Origin: Rotaria sp. Silwood1
Lineage: Eukaryota > Rotifera > Eurotatoria > Philodinida > Philodinidae
Assembly: GCA_905250075.1 (NCBI GenBank)
Contig: CAJNOP010000114.1
Location: 110,578 to 174,577 of the forward strand
Direction: 5' to 3'
DNA length: 64,000 nucleotides
The notes under the pieces are model-generated. The model was given only the letters and a program-made list of their open reading frames with translations. It had not been told where the DNA came from and made no database searches. The position numbers and the translations under genes are program-made. Positions 10,525 to 22,331 of the stretch are shown one piece after another (position 1 is the first letter of the stretch; each line of letters begins with the position of its first letter).

Positions 10525-11043
10525 TTATAGTTGAAGTACCATTTCATAAGCATCTGCATATTTATAATATTGAGGAAGAAATTGAACTATTCGAAAACCA
10601 TTTTTATGATATAATCTATATGCATGCATATTTGATGTATCTACTCTAAGTTTAATAATTGAAGCATCAGATAGACGAGAATAATCTATCATATAATGTA
10701 AAAGTATTCCACCTAAACCATGACCACGTTGATTAGGATGAACACATAAATTCACTATATCTGATACATGATTGTATATATATTGAAGACCATATCCAAG
10801 TACTAAATAATCATTGTCAGTACTTTCAAGTATCCAACACTTCCAATGTGGATGATTCAGACAATCAGAAAACTGTTGAGAAGACCATGATTTATCAAGC
10901 CATGTGATTTGCTCGATTTCAAGTACTGTTTCAATATCAGTTTCAAGCATTCGTCGAATTTGATATTGATTTTGTTTGTCAGAAGTCATTGTAAATGTTT
11001 GATATACATCATTAAAATTTATTTCAGGAGGCATGATACACAA
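10525..11043 (-). CDS. RimI-like GNAT N-acetyltransferase
   Basis: A 172-residue single-exon GNAT protein predicted to transfer acetyl from acetyl-CoA to an amine, most like the RimI/Naa10 group that acetylates protein N-termini. The fold begins near residue 27 (YQIRRMLETDIETVLEIE). A conserved Trp/Phe patch (SWSSQQF, 52-58) follows. The acetyl-CoA pyrophosphate loop is VHPNQRGHGLGG (101-112), motif B is LRVDTSNMHAYRLYHKNGF (132-150), and PQYY (157-160) matches the NYY of RimI. The length fits the family, plus a short N-terminal extension; Met19 or Met32 are alternative starts. The single exon and RimI-type resemblance make bacterial origin possible. The acceptor substrate cannot be read from sequence. 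Confidence 0.85.
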   Translation of the reverse strand: MCIMPPEINFNDVYQTFTMTSDKQNQYQIRRMLETDIETVLEIEQITWLDKSWSSQQFSDCLNHPHWKCWILESTDNDYLVLGYGLQYIYNHVSDIVNLCVHPNQRGHGLGGILLHYMIDYSRLSDASIIKLRVDTSNMHAYRLYHKNGFRIVQFLPQYYKYADAYEMVLQL

Positions 11044-12104
11044 AACTATTCGAGTAACAAAGTGTCTTATCTTTTTTAGTATTAAATTGTGTTGGTAAAT
11101 GAATCAATTCTACTTTCTTGTTTTCCTATTTTAATCGTAGAATAAAAAGAATGTTGCTGCTATCTTTCTTTGTATAATATATATATATATATTGTGATCA
11201 AAATTAACATTCAGTCAAATTAAAAATTTGCCTAGTCAAAAATGAAATTTTCACTTTGTTTAGGCAAAATTGAAATTTCAATTTTGACTAGACGAAATTG
11301 CAATTTCTTTTTTGACTAGACGAAATTGCAATTTCTTTTTTGATGAACAGAAAAAGGTAAAGAAAGATAGAAAATTAAAGTAGCAACAATTTTTTTCTTT
11401 CACAAAATTTATTAACAAATATCCTATGAGGGTGTCGATGTAGGTACAATAAGAATCTTGCGCTCGTCCAAATCCATGCTCAAAACAAACCAGTTACACA
11501 CCAGACACAGCCGACGCCCATATCTACAGCCATAATACTCCGATCCACACATCGACATTCACACCGAGACCCTTCAGACTAGGAATGTGGCAAATCTTAA
11601 GTCTTGAGATTTGCTATATATTCGGTTTGGCTTTGAGATAAGATTTGAATTCTATTTAGATTTGAATTTGGATTTGGTTTCAAATTACCTATATCTCAAA
11701 GGGTTTGCTAAGATAAGGTAACATCAACAATAATCTACTTTACTAGAGAAACAAGAAAAAGATTTTGTAAGTTGGCATGAAATCCTTATTATTTGGATTT
11801 CGTCTTAGACAAAAAAAATATAAATAGTTTGCGTTTTGATAACGGTCGTCAAATTGCAGAATCGTTTATATGAATTTGGTTCAAACGCAAATCCATGCTC
11901 CAAATACAAATATAAATCCAATTCCAAGGTCATTGATCATAAATCTCAAATCTATTCTAGATTTGTAGCACCCTTACTCCAAACTCAGACCCATACCCAC
12001 CCACATTCATATCCACACCCTCTATTGTTAACTATATGTTTTTCACAAGAGTAAAAATTCATTTGTACTTGTCTGTAAGATACAACAAAAAAGTAAGCGA
12101 GATA
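11044..12104. other. Intergenic with a degenerate telomere-like block
   Basis: 11216-11345 holds short repeats of an AAATTGCAATTTC type motif (for example GACGAAATTGCAATTTC at least twice in tandem). 11429-11572 is a weak telomere-like palindrome with an AATAAGAATC core. 11590-11960 repeats AGATTTGAATTT-like motifs. 11985-12023 is a C-rich ACACCC/CCCACCCAC tract with no partner arm. No gene seen. Confidence 0.5.
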
Positions 12105-13019
12105 CTATCGGATGTGGCAAAAGTTTTGCGACATTTCGTTGTCTTGCATGTATTTCTGTTCAGGAGCATGACAAAATGTTGATCTTTTTTTTTCAAAAGA
12201 TGCGCCGTCGAATTCTTTATAGACTTCCATTTATTCTAATTTCTAATAGTAGAAGTGAACACTTTTATAGGTCTTAGAGTGTAATTATGTAAATTGAACC
12301 TACTTCCTACACATTTTTTAGTAATTTATTCTTTTCGCGAAAGCGAACATTCAGTTCTTAGAACATGATTTACTGCAACATAGCTCTTGAAATCGTCTGT
12401 CGATTATTTATATACACGAAGTTTTTAAACGCTCTTTCTTTCGGTTAGACGCATGGTCATATTTTGAAAATAGCGCGATTTTCATGGTTGCTTATGCTTT
12501 TTCAAAGAAACCATTCTAGAAGTGTCACTTAGGACTAAACTGTTTCCATTTTTGCAATATTTTGTAGACAATTGATTTTTTTTTCTATGAAAATCCCTAG
12601 TAACACATGGAAAAACAATTCAATTGGAAGAAGAATTCGAATAGTGTCAACAAGATCGTTTTAGTTGCATCAGATTAGACAGGCCATAGGTTTTAGACAA
12701 ATATGGATTGTAATCAAACAATTACAAATAATTCTAAAAGAACATTTGATATATACTCAGCCTACAAACAGAACGTCTCTTTTGTGTCTACTTATAATTT
12801 CGAAAGATCATTGGAACAACAGACAATAATGTGTCTGAAGTAGACTCAATTTACATAATTACACTATGCGGCCTATAAAAATGTTCACCTCTATTGTTCT
12901 AAATTAAGGTAAATGGAAGTTTGTAAAGAATTCGATGGAGCATCTTTTTGAAAAAAAGATCAATATTTTGTCATGCTTCTGAACAGATGTACATGCAAAA
13001 CTTTTGCCACACACCGTAG
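12105..13019. mobile_element. Non-autonomous Tc1/mariner-like element, ~215-bp inverted arms
   Basis: The left end (CTATCGGATGTGGCAAAAG) and right end, read inward (CTACGGTGTGTGGCAAAAG), lie inside a TA duplication (12103-12104 and 13020-13021), the Tc1/mariner signature. Similarity continues for about 215 bp on each side, through AGCATGACAAAAT, ATCGAATTCTTTA and GTGTAATTATGTAAATTGA. The roughly 490-bp interior has no transposase frame, so this is a deletion derivative or a MITE with unusually long arms. Confidence 0.85.
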
Positions 13020-13021
13020 TA

Positions 13022-15382
13022 ATGCTAATATTACACTCAAACGACAAGAATATAAACGTTTCTTGATTTTATGTGATTTGACATGCATTACAAGACATCA
13101 TATGAAGATTAACACTTTGGAATTCATGTGAAGCGTATTTTAGTTTAAGCTATCAGTTCACATTATATTTATTTTTAATGTTTAATACAATGAGATTTCA
13201 ACAGCTATCATTGATTGTTTCTAGTATTTCGAAGAAATTTGAATTCTTTTCTATTATTTTCGCCAGCTTAATCATTTTTTAATGGATAGAAATCTATTTC
13301 ATCAATTGTTTTTCAGAATTGAATTTATTTTATTGTATCGCATTTTTCAGTAGTAGAAAATAAGAAAAAAAATAATCTAAGGATAATTGAAAAGATCAGA
13401 ACTTTTCTCGTTTTTTTCTTTTATCATGTATATAATTTTTGTGAAATAAAATAGTAACAACGAAAGATTCCAAAAGGAATCAACATTGTAATAAATTTCT
13501 TTTGAATATTAACATTAGTACTAAAATAGTTACTGCATTCATAAATTCTGATATCAATTCGACGTAGAGTTGATTGCATAGCACGTACTCTCAGATTTTC
13601 GTATCTTTTTTCATGACTTATTTTCTTTTTTTTTCTATCGTTCTGTCACATGCATACATATCGCTTCGCACTTCAATATACTGTCATTAACGTAGACAAA
13701 TACTTGAGAGCAATATTGGCAGAAAACCAAAACTCTGTCAAATCTGAAGATGAATGATATCAATGTCAAAGTTTTGAATTTGCTTTTGCTTTTATGATGA
13801 CAATGTTGATGTTCATTATTACGTATCCACAGCAAGAAGTTGTTTAGTATCACTCGTTCGAATTTAAATAATGCAATGCTGGAAAAAATAGCACCCTACT
13901 CTCTGGCGTGTTCTCATGGTTATCATTGCGAAAGATTTGTGTTCCCTTGAAACAAGTTTTCGAATATTACGTTCTCCGACTAAACAGCACTGTTTTCGTT
14001 TTCATCACCACCGATCTTCGATATTGTATTGATAAGGTATCAAATATTTGCTTCTTTTTTATATTTATCGCATTATTTAAAAAAGGAAGAAATATAATCG
14101 AACCTTTAATTCATTCATACGTACTCGATCGATAGTAGAAGAGAAAAAGAAAAATAAATTAAAAGTTTTATTTTTGTTAGTTTTTTTCATTTTGATCATT
14201 ATTTATAATGACCTCCATCACATCTTCAGTTTCATAACTGGCATTTCGCAACAAACACTTATTATTAGGAATCGAAAAAATCAACTGTTGACCAATATCA
14301 TGAAATCTTACATGCAGACATCGATACTATTCGATATTATTTTTGCTCTCACCAGTATTGCATGGTATTTATTTTGAGTGTAAAACTTACATGCTCTATA
14401 TTTCGTTGTGCTTTGTGTGAAATCTAATCACTGTGCGATGAAGATATTGATATGCGATGAATTTTTAGTATTCAGCGTCTCTAACGGAGTCTACACTATT
14501 TGTCAATGCTCTTTATATTGACTTGTGTATTTGGCAACGAAAAAAAGATTTTTTCGTTTTCGATCTTCTCTTTACTATCTCATTTTGTCTATGAACACGG
14601 AAACGAGAAGTTAGACTAAAGAAAGATGGCTATTAACACAAGAGAAAAACTCACTGATAGTGAAGGCTTCCAAAAATATGCCTGAAGACAAGAAATGGAT
14701 TGTACATGTAAAAAATCTGCACATTGTTTGATTCACTTTTGGAAGATGATTTTAAAACTCTATACATAATTTCTTATGATCATTTCGAATATCTGATGAC
14801 GTATGAGCATACTTTTCATGGAATTGCACTTAATCTTAACAAACCACACGATAACGAAGCCATAAGAGAAAGTTCAACTATAGCTTCAACTAAAAGAATA
14901 TGGATAAGAGTCATATCTTCAACAGGGCACAGCCATAACTACACACGGTATTTTTTTTATCAGCTTTCTTTGGAAACAACATGTAAAAAGACAAAAAAAA
15001 GTCAGACTGAATAGTAAAGAAAACTTTTTATCTAACGGCCGGTAACTGTCACATGCTGAATTAAGATATTGACAAAGATTTCTGTGAATTTCAGAATAAT
15101 TTAAACATTTATTCGAATGTGGGTTTGGTACATGCCTACCTGAAGATCAGTCGAGAGATTCGGATTAAGTCATGTCTTAGGGAATTCTAAGAACGATAAT
15201 TCCTATCATATACTATTTCTGTATAGACATTCTTTTTAAAATCTTGAGATGTGCTTGTATTTATGCCAAGTGTTATGAGAAGACACACAGATATTGGGGA
15301 AAGATTTATTCTAGAAGGTATTATATCAGTGTATATTGAAGAATAACACTTATATAGTCTATATGTTGATTGGAAGTGTCAA
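13022..15382. other. Intergenic, several unsupported frames
   Basis: AT-rich; open frames at 13635-13853 (-), 13908-14135, 14174-14377 and 14724-15014 (+) lack recognisable motifs, convincing splice partners or a signal peptide. The last (96 codons) has the most protein-like composition but I cannot place it. Confidence 0.35.
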
Positions 15383-16323
15383 TCAAGTAGTACAATAACG
15401 AAGATTGCACGTAGGTGGAGCAGAAAGGTAATAGACAAAGTAATTGGAACAATTGGTTACCGAGATTGTATTGTACCAACTGCAGCTGCCATAGTTGTCA
15501 TAGCATACTAAGCTTCTCTTTGTTTCGCCCACTCTACGTGGAAGCGTGTCATTGAGATAACCTGGCGAAGACGTGCCACAGCGATTCATTGTCGAGACCG
15601 ACGTGGCTAGTTGAGTACCAGCTTCTCCATTGAACCGAACCCATTTTGAAGTCGAGAATTCTGTTTGATCACACATGCTAGTTGATTGAATATACGCTAC
15701 GTTGCGTGTCGCATCAGAGTTGACAGTGTGGTTATAGCACTGAGCTGGTAGTATAGTTGGAATGGCTAGAATAAAAAGTTATGAAAATTAATCCTTTTTT
15801 ATTATTTAATGTACTGAAGAGTTATTGGTTGTGGAGATTCGATTTTTTAAGCTTGTTGATATAATAGATGACTTATGAACGTTTTGTACATCGTTTCTAT
15901 GAATACATATCGTACTTACTTGCATTACAATTTATAACACTCAAGCTGATAGGCATACAGACAGGTTGAGAACAACATACACTGGATAAACAAATACTAG
16001 CATTTGAAGAGCAGACATTGTCAATACACGGTTCAAAAAGTGAACACGAGGCTGATGGAGCACAGAATGTTTGATTGGTCACTGGAACTGTATAGGCATA
16101 ACACATCTGTGTACTTGCCGATGAACAAGAGCTGTTTGTAATATTTCTTGATGGGCAGAGTGAAACTGAACATCCAGATGTTGATCGAATTGTTTGACCT
16201 GTGAAAACAAATGTAAGATGAGATCTTAACTATATTTCTTCAAATGCAACACTTACTGACAACAGATTGGAGGGAAAGAAGAAGAAGAACAGTGATCATA
16301 AGAAATAGTAGATGCGTTGCCAT
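15383..16323 (-). CDS. Secreted Cys-rich protein with D8C (uromodulin-type) domain
   Basis: A three-exon model with all phases consistent: exon 1 16257-16323, intron 58 nt, exon 2 15920-16198, intron 154 nt, exon 3 15383-15765. Both introns start GTAAGT and end AG. The protein is 242 residues. Exon 1 encodes a signal peptide (MATHLLFLMITVLLLLSLQS). Exon 2 encodes a region with about 15 cysteines. Exon 3 encodes a block matching the D8C domain of uromodulin/GP2-like proteins: WVRFNGEAGTQL, then RCGTSSPGYL, LPRRVGE, and near the end ISVTNCSNYFVYYL and PPTCNLRYC. It is probably extracellular or surface-associated, in adhesion or mucosal-type functions; partner unknown. The typical CC pair is reduced to a single Cys in SCSWY. 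The reading frame is intact. Confidence 0.8.
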
Positions 16324-16607
16324 TACTTGATTTTTTATTCGAGGTTTAATATCGTAATTGAAGATTGTGTTCGACCTTATATACTACGATCAAATCGTTC
16401 TTCACTTTCTTTTTAAATCAATATCAAATATAAAGCACTTATTGGGTATGGATTAATTACTATGAAATTTTCGAAGTGAAACCTTCAATTAAACTGAATA
16501 AACACCGTCGGCATATATACTTGTTGACATAAAAGAAGAGGAAAAACAATTTGAGTTTATTGAATTTATAAGCAAATTATGTTAGAAAAGACCTATTTAG
16601 ATTTTTG
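16324..16607. other. Upstream region of the D8C gene
   Basis: AT-rich intergenic DNA between the minus-strand D8C gene and the telomere-like palindrome at 16608. Nothing specific seen. Confidence 0.4.
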
Positions 16608-16707
16608 AGTGGGTATGCGTGTGGATGTGGATGTGGATGTATGTGGAAGAGAAGACTTATACTCCCACCCATATCTACATTCACATCCATACTCACATCC
16701 CACACCC
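16608..16707. repeat. Telomere-like palindrome
   Basis: The G arm is made of GTGGAT units (GGATGTGGATGTGGATG), the core is GGAAGAGAAGACT, and the C arm contains CATATCTACATTCACATCC and CCCACACCC. It keeps the AGAGAAGA core. It lies between the divergently arranged D8C gene and the MAM gene. Confidence 0.8.
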
Positions 16708-16931
16708 TTCTCCGTGAGCATAGTGCTTCAACCAGAATTTCCATTCGACATGAAAGAGAACTTCTGGCTTATTTTTTCTATTGTTATTTGACTTTGTTAA
16801 TAATTGTATGTCATTGATAAAATAAGTCAAATGTCAACGAAGAAAGAAAAACGTCATGCTTTTTTTGATACATTCTTTTATCAATTGTGAATATAATACT
16901 TTTCTTATTACACTGACGTATATGTAACTAC

Positions 16932-18784
16932 ATGATGCTAACGACAATTGCATTCCTCATCGTTTGTTTGTTACCAACATCACCAGCACAAATACTTTAC
17001 AAATGTAATTTTGAAGAACCATGTGGAGCTTTTGTATTTGTTTCGAATTGGATCGTAAAAAACGTTTCATCCCATATTGATCATACATACGGAAATCTTT
17101 GTGGTCATTATATAACTTATATCAATAATTCGGTGTCACAGACTTTAGCTACTTTCGTTACACAACAATTCATAGAGGCATCCATGAACCAAACAGTAGG
17201 TGTGACGCTTTGGATGTATGCTACCAAGGAAGCTGGAGTATATCTCGATACGTATTTTGCTTAAGGTGATGATCTACAATCTCGAATTTCAGCAGGTTCA
17301 ATAGAAACACCTTTTTTTGGTACTGAATGGCTGCGTATGGATTTCCAACCACAATATGCTCCCAGTCATTTCCATCTTTACATTTTGTTTACCAGTATTA
17401 CACGTTCAGTAAATATTGATGATATATCGGTTTCATTGGGTTCTAGTTTGATACCCACACCACCACCACCAACAGTTTTCAATTGTGATTTTGATAAAAC
17501 TGTATGCTCACAGCTGTTTTCATTTTCTAATTATGCCTACAGTTGGTCAACAATCCAAGCAAAAAACGCACAAAATTATACGGCAGAAGCTCCCGGAGTT
17601 GACTATTTAATTGGAGATCAAACAGGTAGTTCAAAAAATCATACCCATTGAAGAATCGTAATGTTTTGCTTTATTATTTACCATTGTTCTAGGTCATTAT
17701 ATCTGGCTTAACAATTTAAACTCATTGCAATCTGGTGAAATCGAATATTTAAGCACGCGTGTCTTTAGCTTTACAATGCATGATTCAGCTTTCTCTCTCA
17801 GCTCTCAATATTATAGATTTGGAGTTGCTGTAAAAATAAGTTGACTGTCAGTATTAGCCTCAGCTAAAGGCACCGAAAAATCTGTTGTACAAATTTGGCC
17901 TATTAATTCAGTTAATTATACGTATATAAATATACGATGGTAAGTCATGATATTCATCTCAGAGTAGTTCGAAGTTGCTCTTAAATAGGTCGTGGGCATT
18001 CGCTCCATTATCTGTAGGCAGTTATTCTCTCCTGTTCCGTATGGAATCAGCCGATGAAGTTGGTAGTTCATTTGCACTTGATTCAATCTCTGTCCGCTCC
18101 TGTGGATATCCACAACAATACTCTTCTGGTGCCTTACGTCTTGAATTTGCTTGTGATTTTGATTCATCAACGGGTCATACATGTGATATCCGAGATGATT
18201 TTACGAACCTTTCACTCCAATCTGCCATTAACTATACTATAAGATCACCAAATAATATCAACGATCGATATCTGGGTCCAAGATGGACGACTGGCTGGAG
18301 TGGTGATTCATTTCTTTATTGGTCACGTTCTGATAGCACATCACCAACATTGACCGATGGACAATTTAGAACACCTTTACTTGAAACCAATAGAGATATG
18401 TGAATCAGATTCGCCTATTTCGTTAATTCTACGTGTGTTCAATGGAATGAAAATAATACAAAGATACATGTTTCAATCCGTGGTTGTGCTGTCGAAACTC
18501 TTTGATCCATTGAATTAGACAATAGTTTTGAATGACAATTGATTACGAAGGGTCTATACCATACAGCTTGTACTCAGGTAATTTATTTCCGAATTAGTCA
18601 ACAACGATCTACACGAGTAGCTGTTGCTTTCGAAGATATCACTGTGGCCCAATGTGATACATTGCATGTGTTGACTACTACTGAACCATTGACTACTACA
18701 GCTTTTAACAAAAGCTCATTGATTTATATTAATTCTATTCTGTTCCTTATGACTATAATATGTGTCATGAATATGCATTTTTAA
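16932..18784 (+). pseudogene. MAM-domain membrane/secreted protein, damaged
   Basis: One continuous frame apart from two introns (17626-17692, 67 nt; 17940-17988, 49 nt) encodes a signal peptide (MMLTTIAFLIVCLLPTSPAQ), three MAM-like segments (openings CNFEEPCG, CDFDKTVCS and CDFDSSTGHTC; IDDISV and ALDSISV strands), a Thr-rich stalk and a C-terminal hydrophobic tail (SLIYINSILFLMTIICVMNM). MAM domains mediate extracellular adhesion. The frame is interrupted by TAA at 17262 and by TGA at 17842, 18401, 18503 and 18533, but never shifts, and splice sites are intact. All four TGAs fall where tryptophan would suit a MAM fold. A recent pseudogene is most likely; sequencing error or stop read-through are alternatives. 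Confidence 0.65.
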
Positions 18785-19083
18785 TATAATAACTAAAGTG
18801 ATTTGTATAGGAAATAAGGAGTTTTTTTCTGTTCAGAATGGGTCCTATATAAATCTATAACAATTGTGCTGAAAGGTTTTTCACAAAAACAACCTATTCA
18901 TTTGGCCTATCTTGATGTAAGCGAAAAACCATAGAAAACCGATAAATTTCAGTTTCATTCACACAGAAGTACATGACTTGTCATTTTCGCAATCGTTTTC
19001 TCGATGGACATGGATCGAACTTAGGGAAACGTTAGAGAATATCAACCAGTATACATCTAGGAAATTTGGGATCATTCTCATTA
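18785..19083. other. Intergenic, nothing seen
   Basis: Spacer between the MAM gene and the foldback element. No features identified. Confidence 0.4.
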
Positions 19084-19682
19084 CTAATGTCCGTTTCAAA
19101 ATATAATGCGTCCCACTGTTTTTTGAATAACTCAAGAACGCAATCAGCTAGAGACCTGCGGTTTTCACCAATCGAAAGGGGGGGCGGGGGGGGGGGGGGG
19201 CGTCTTTTCTCCAATATCGTATCAGACGGAATCATTTTGAAACCAGTCATTTCTGCATAACATCGAAAAAATGGTCTGTCATTCAGATGAAATTTTGACA
19301 AGAAGTAAAAAAAGTTGCTTCAAAATTAAAAGAAATTCATAGTTTTCTTGCGAGTAAATAGACGATTTTATTTGCTAAACGTTAGGATGCGGTAAGATAA
19401 TCATTCGAATTATATCCTGAAGTATAGATCCGAAGTCCCTGTATCTAGATCACATGTCAAAAGGAAAATTTCTTCAGAATGCCGGGTAGTTTTCATGCAT
19501 TTTTTTGCAATGTTTTTCAAAAATGACTGATTCTAAAATGATTTTGTCCAATACAATATTGGAGAAAAATACGTCCCCCTGTCTCTTCTTTCGATTGGTG
19601 AAAACCGCAGATCTCTAGCTAATTGCGTTCTTGAGTTATTCAAAAAACAGTGGGATGCATTATATTTTGAAACGGACATTAG
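19084..19682. mobile_element. Foldback element with a poly-G tract
   Basis: Two arms of about 200 bp (19084-19300 and 19456-19682) are inverted copies, starting CTAATGTCCGTTTCAAAATA at both outer ends, with a central spacer of about 150 bp. The left arm contains a G run of about 23 bases with one C (near 19180-19202), where the right arm has only a mixed GACAGGGGGACG. The G run therefore expanded in one arm after the inversion formed. The similar short proteins readable from the two arms are just the arms translated. No target duplication recognised. Confidence 0.75.
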
Positions 19683-19875
19683 CACAGAAAAACTCCTATG
19701 AGCTGGAAGTGACTGATGTATATGATCATTCGACGACACTATCTTTTCTTTGCTATAATGAATTTTGCAATAGCATACGAAAAGGAATCATCAGCATTTT
19801 TATGAAGAGAGAACCGAGAAATCAGTCGTAAACGATTATATTCATTGATATGAACAATGCCAATATAATACAGAG

Positions 19876-19940
19876 CGGTGTGGGTGTTGTAATGAAGGGA
19901 AAAATCAACCACATTCACATCCACACCGACACTGACACCC
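19876..19940. repeat. Telomere-like palindrome
   Basis: G arm GGTGTGGGTGTTG, core AATGAAGGG, C arm ACATTCACATCCACACC and ACACCC. Confidence 0.75.
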
Positions 19941-20039
19941 ATATGATTATAGTCTAGAAATCAAGAATGCGATCATTAATCATTTGTGGTTTTCAATCAA
20001 GGTCATTGATTTTGATTTTATTGCTTGAGCTCCTGCTTG

Positions 20040-20700
20040 TCAGCCATTGATATTGGGTTTCTCGAGAACGAATAATTCTTGAGGATTAATGATGTTTCTT
20101 ATTGGTATCCCAATGTACCGTTTCGACAGAATATTAAATCCGATTTCACTGAAGAAACTCTACCATTCGTCCATTGTACGATTACTCGCAGATATTGGCA
20201 TGGCTCTTCGTTGAATGAAAATATTTGCAACCCAATCATTAATGGCCAGCACGTCTTGTCTTTCTTGTTGAGAGAAATCCATGAATTCATCATGTTTATC
20301 CTGTTCAATTTCTAGTGATAAAATTGTGGAGACTCCCTCTTCGAGGACTACGACTCCCGTTTTAGAATTCATAGTGCCGAACAAGTTTTTGACATACTTG
20401 TACTGAGTAGACCGTTCCATATGATGCAACACCCATGTTAGAATAAGCGCATCGGGATTATATTTTTTTAACGAAGGAAGAAAACGTATCGTCTCTGACA
20501 ACATGAAAGTCAACCTTGTCGCCATACTCTTGTATGACGTCTTTCTATTCGAGATAGCTGTTTCAGTCGCAACCCATAGAATCCTAAGTTTTCCAGAAAA
20601 CCATGACTCGGATTTTCAGATTTTTGAGATTTCGGTGATCTCTAAAATACAACAAAGTAAAAAACAAAATAAACCTTTTCCTCATCCGAAGCAGTAATGA
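20040..20700 (-). pseudogene. SAM-dependent methyltransferase pseudogene
   Basis: The C-terminal half of a class I methyltransferase is readable: NPDALILTWVLHHME (the post-motif II strand with the W/HHM turn), TGVVVLEEGVST, then MDEW, an in-frame TAG, and a tail continuing in phase to SFFSEIGFNILSKRYIGI and LFVLEKPNING before a normal stop at 20040. Upstream the frame changes (GDKVDFHVVRDDTF lies in another phase) and motif I is not readable. It is therefore a damaged gene. It lies about 0.6 kb downstream of, and on the same strand as, the intact methyltransferase, but the two sequences are too different to be recent duplicates. Confidence 0.65.
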
Positions 20701-21261
20701 GTTCTCTTTCAAATAAAACCAACCCGAACCCTGCAGCTTGAACTTGAAGTATATTAGAAAAAAATTTGTACACGTGCAAGCCTTATTTTACAGCTTGGCC
20801 TCTCGAAATCTCCTGAATGGTGAGGCACAAAGAAGGAAATCTTTTTACTAATGTATTTCCATGAAACCAACATCTATGCACAGTTTCATCAATATCTCAT
20901 GTACCCTGTCAAAGTTAGATTTTTGAGAAGGAAGCTCCCTTAACTCGTTAGATTGTACTCAATGATATGTAAAAACGATTGTTTAGATTTCCCATTCTTG
21001 TGATATTACACTTAATTTTGATTCAGATTCACTATTTTCTTTTGTATTCGTAGATTTTGATTTGATCCTATCTACGTAAGTTTTTCGATCAACGGGGAGA
21101 ACGAGCAAAAGTCATCAAGCATCATAGTTGACATTGTCCTTATGTTTTTCACATATTCCTATCAAATGTCAATTTTTTAAAACTCATTCATAAAAAAAAA
21201 ACATGTAAATCATTTCAAGATATAGCAAAAAGCCAACGATAACCATAAGGAAAAGAAAAAG
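20701..21261. other. Intergenic
   Basis: No gene seen. A minus-strand stretch near 20695-20750 (LVLFERELITASDEEK) may be an upstream exon of the pseudogene, but the splice donor would be non-standard. Confidence 0.35.
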
Positions 21262-22061
21262 TCAAGATGTTTGCTGTGGCTTGCGTGCCTTGAGTGATTC
21301 ACAAGGCCACACTCCATACATCATTTTCATGCCTACCCATCTTCGTTCTACTGATTGCCAACCAAGCTCTCGTAAAGTAGTCTCATAAAGAGCAACACTG
21401 CCTTTGAGATCGACGATCACTAGCCAGCCATCCGGTTTGGTAACTCGAGCACATTCCCTTATCGCCCGTCTTCTATCTTCTGCACTAGAAACGTTATGAA
21501 TGGCGAGGGATGCAGTAGTCAAGATGAATGAGTCGTCTACGAAGGGAAGATCGAGAAAGGTACCAGTGTGTAGAACACTGTAGTCTAAAAGGTCGACAGA
21601 AGCAAGATTGCGAATGGTCGACAACGGCGAGTTCGAAGTCTGGTCCAAGCTGTTGAAGATATCGATACCATAGACCGGTGAGATAGAACTAGTTAAGCAA
21701 CAGAGAGTGTCTAAAGATGGTAAAGGAAAGACACAACTTACGTCGGAATAGCGCTAGTAGTCAAGTTTTTCTTCAGACGAGCGATCATGAGAAGAACCAT
21801 ACCTCTTCCACATCCGCAGTCCAGACAAGGCTCGCTCCAATTCACATCCTTGGCTATGTCCTTCAAGAGTGTCTCCCACACTTGAAATTTGCCATAGAAG
21901 GTGGCGTATAAGTAGAGAGGCGCAGTGAAAAACGAAGCGAGCAGACCGAGAGGAGCATCTATTCCATAGCTTGGAGACGAAGGAATAGGAGGGGAATTCG
22001 TTTGCTGTCGAAAAGTCTTAATATGGTCTTCAGGAGCAGGCGAAACTCGATAAAGAGACAT
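21262..22061 (-). CDS. Class I SAM-dependent methyltransferase with N-terminal membrane segment
   Basis: Two exons (21742-22061 and 21262-21688) flank a 53-nt GTAAGT...CTAG intron; phases match and give 248 residues. After PSYGIDAPLG comes a hydrophobic stretch (38-56) and then motif I LDCGCGRGM (80-88). GIDIFN (114-119) is motif II, LPFVDDSFILTTASLAIHN is the motif III region, and ARVTKPDGWLVIVDL is the following strand. This layout matches bacterial methyltransferases with an N-terminal membrane segment before a UbiE-like domain, so a foreign origin with an intron gained later is plausible. An upstream ATG at 22145 would add 28 residues; I prefer 22061 because similarity starts there. The substrate is unknown. 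Confidence 0.8.
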
Positions 22062-22331
22062 AATGGAGGACAAACTACACGCGATGTATAAAGTTGATAG
22101 TAGTGAATTATTTTTATGTCGTTTGCTGTCCAAACAACAAAGCAAAAAAAAAATAATCTTTTTTTATGTTACGTGCCCAAAGGAGATAACAAAACAAAGT
22201 CTCATACGAAAGAATACAGTCCTCTCTCTATCTGTAGGGATCATTTTCTCGAGTGTTTGCAAGGGAGAAACGACATGTCAATCACAAACATAAGCACTTT
22301 CAGCCTATCATTAATCTATCCCTGAAAACTA

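Noticed and set aside
14724-15014. 96-codon frame
   Set aside because: Protein-like composition in part, but no family, no splice structure and a random-looking end; not strong enough to call.
19032-19739. Similar small proteins on both strands
   Set aside because: They are the two inverted arms of one foldback element, including a poly-G stretch, not two genes.
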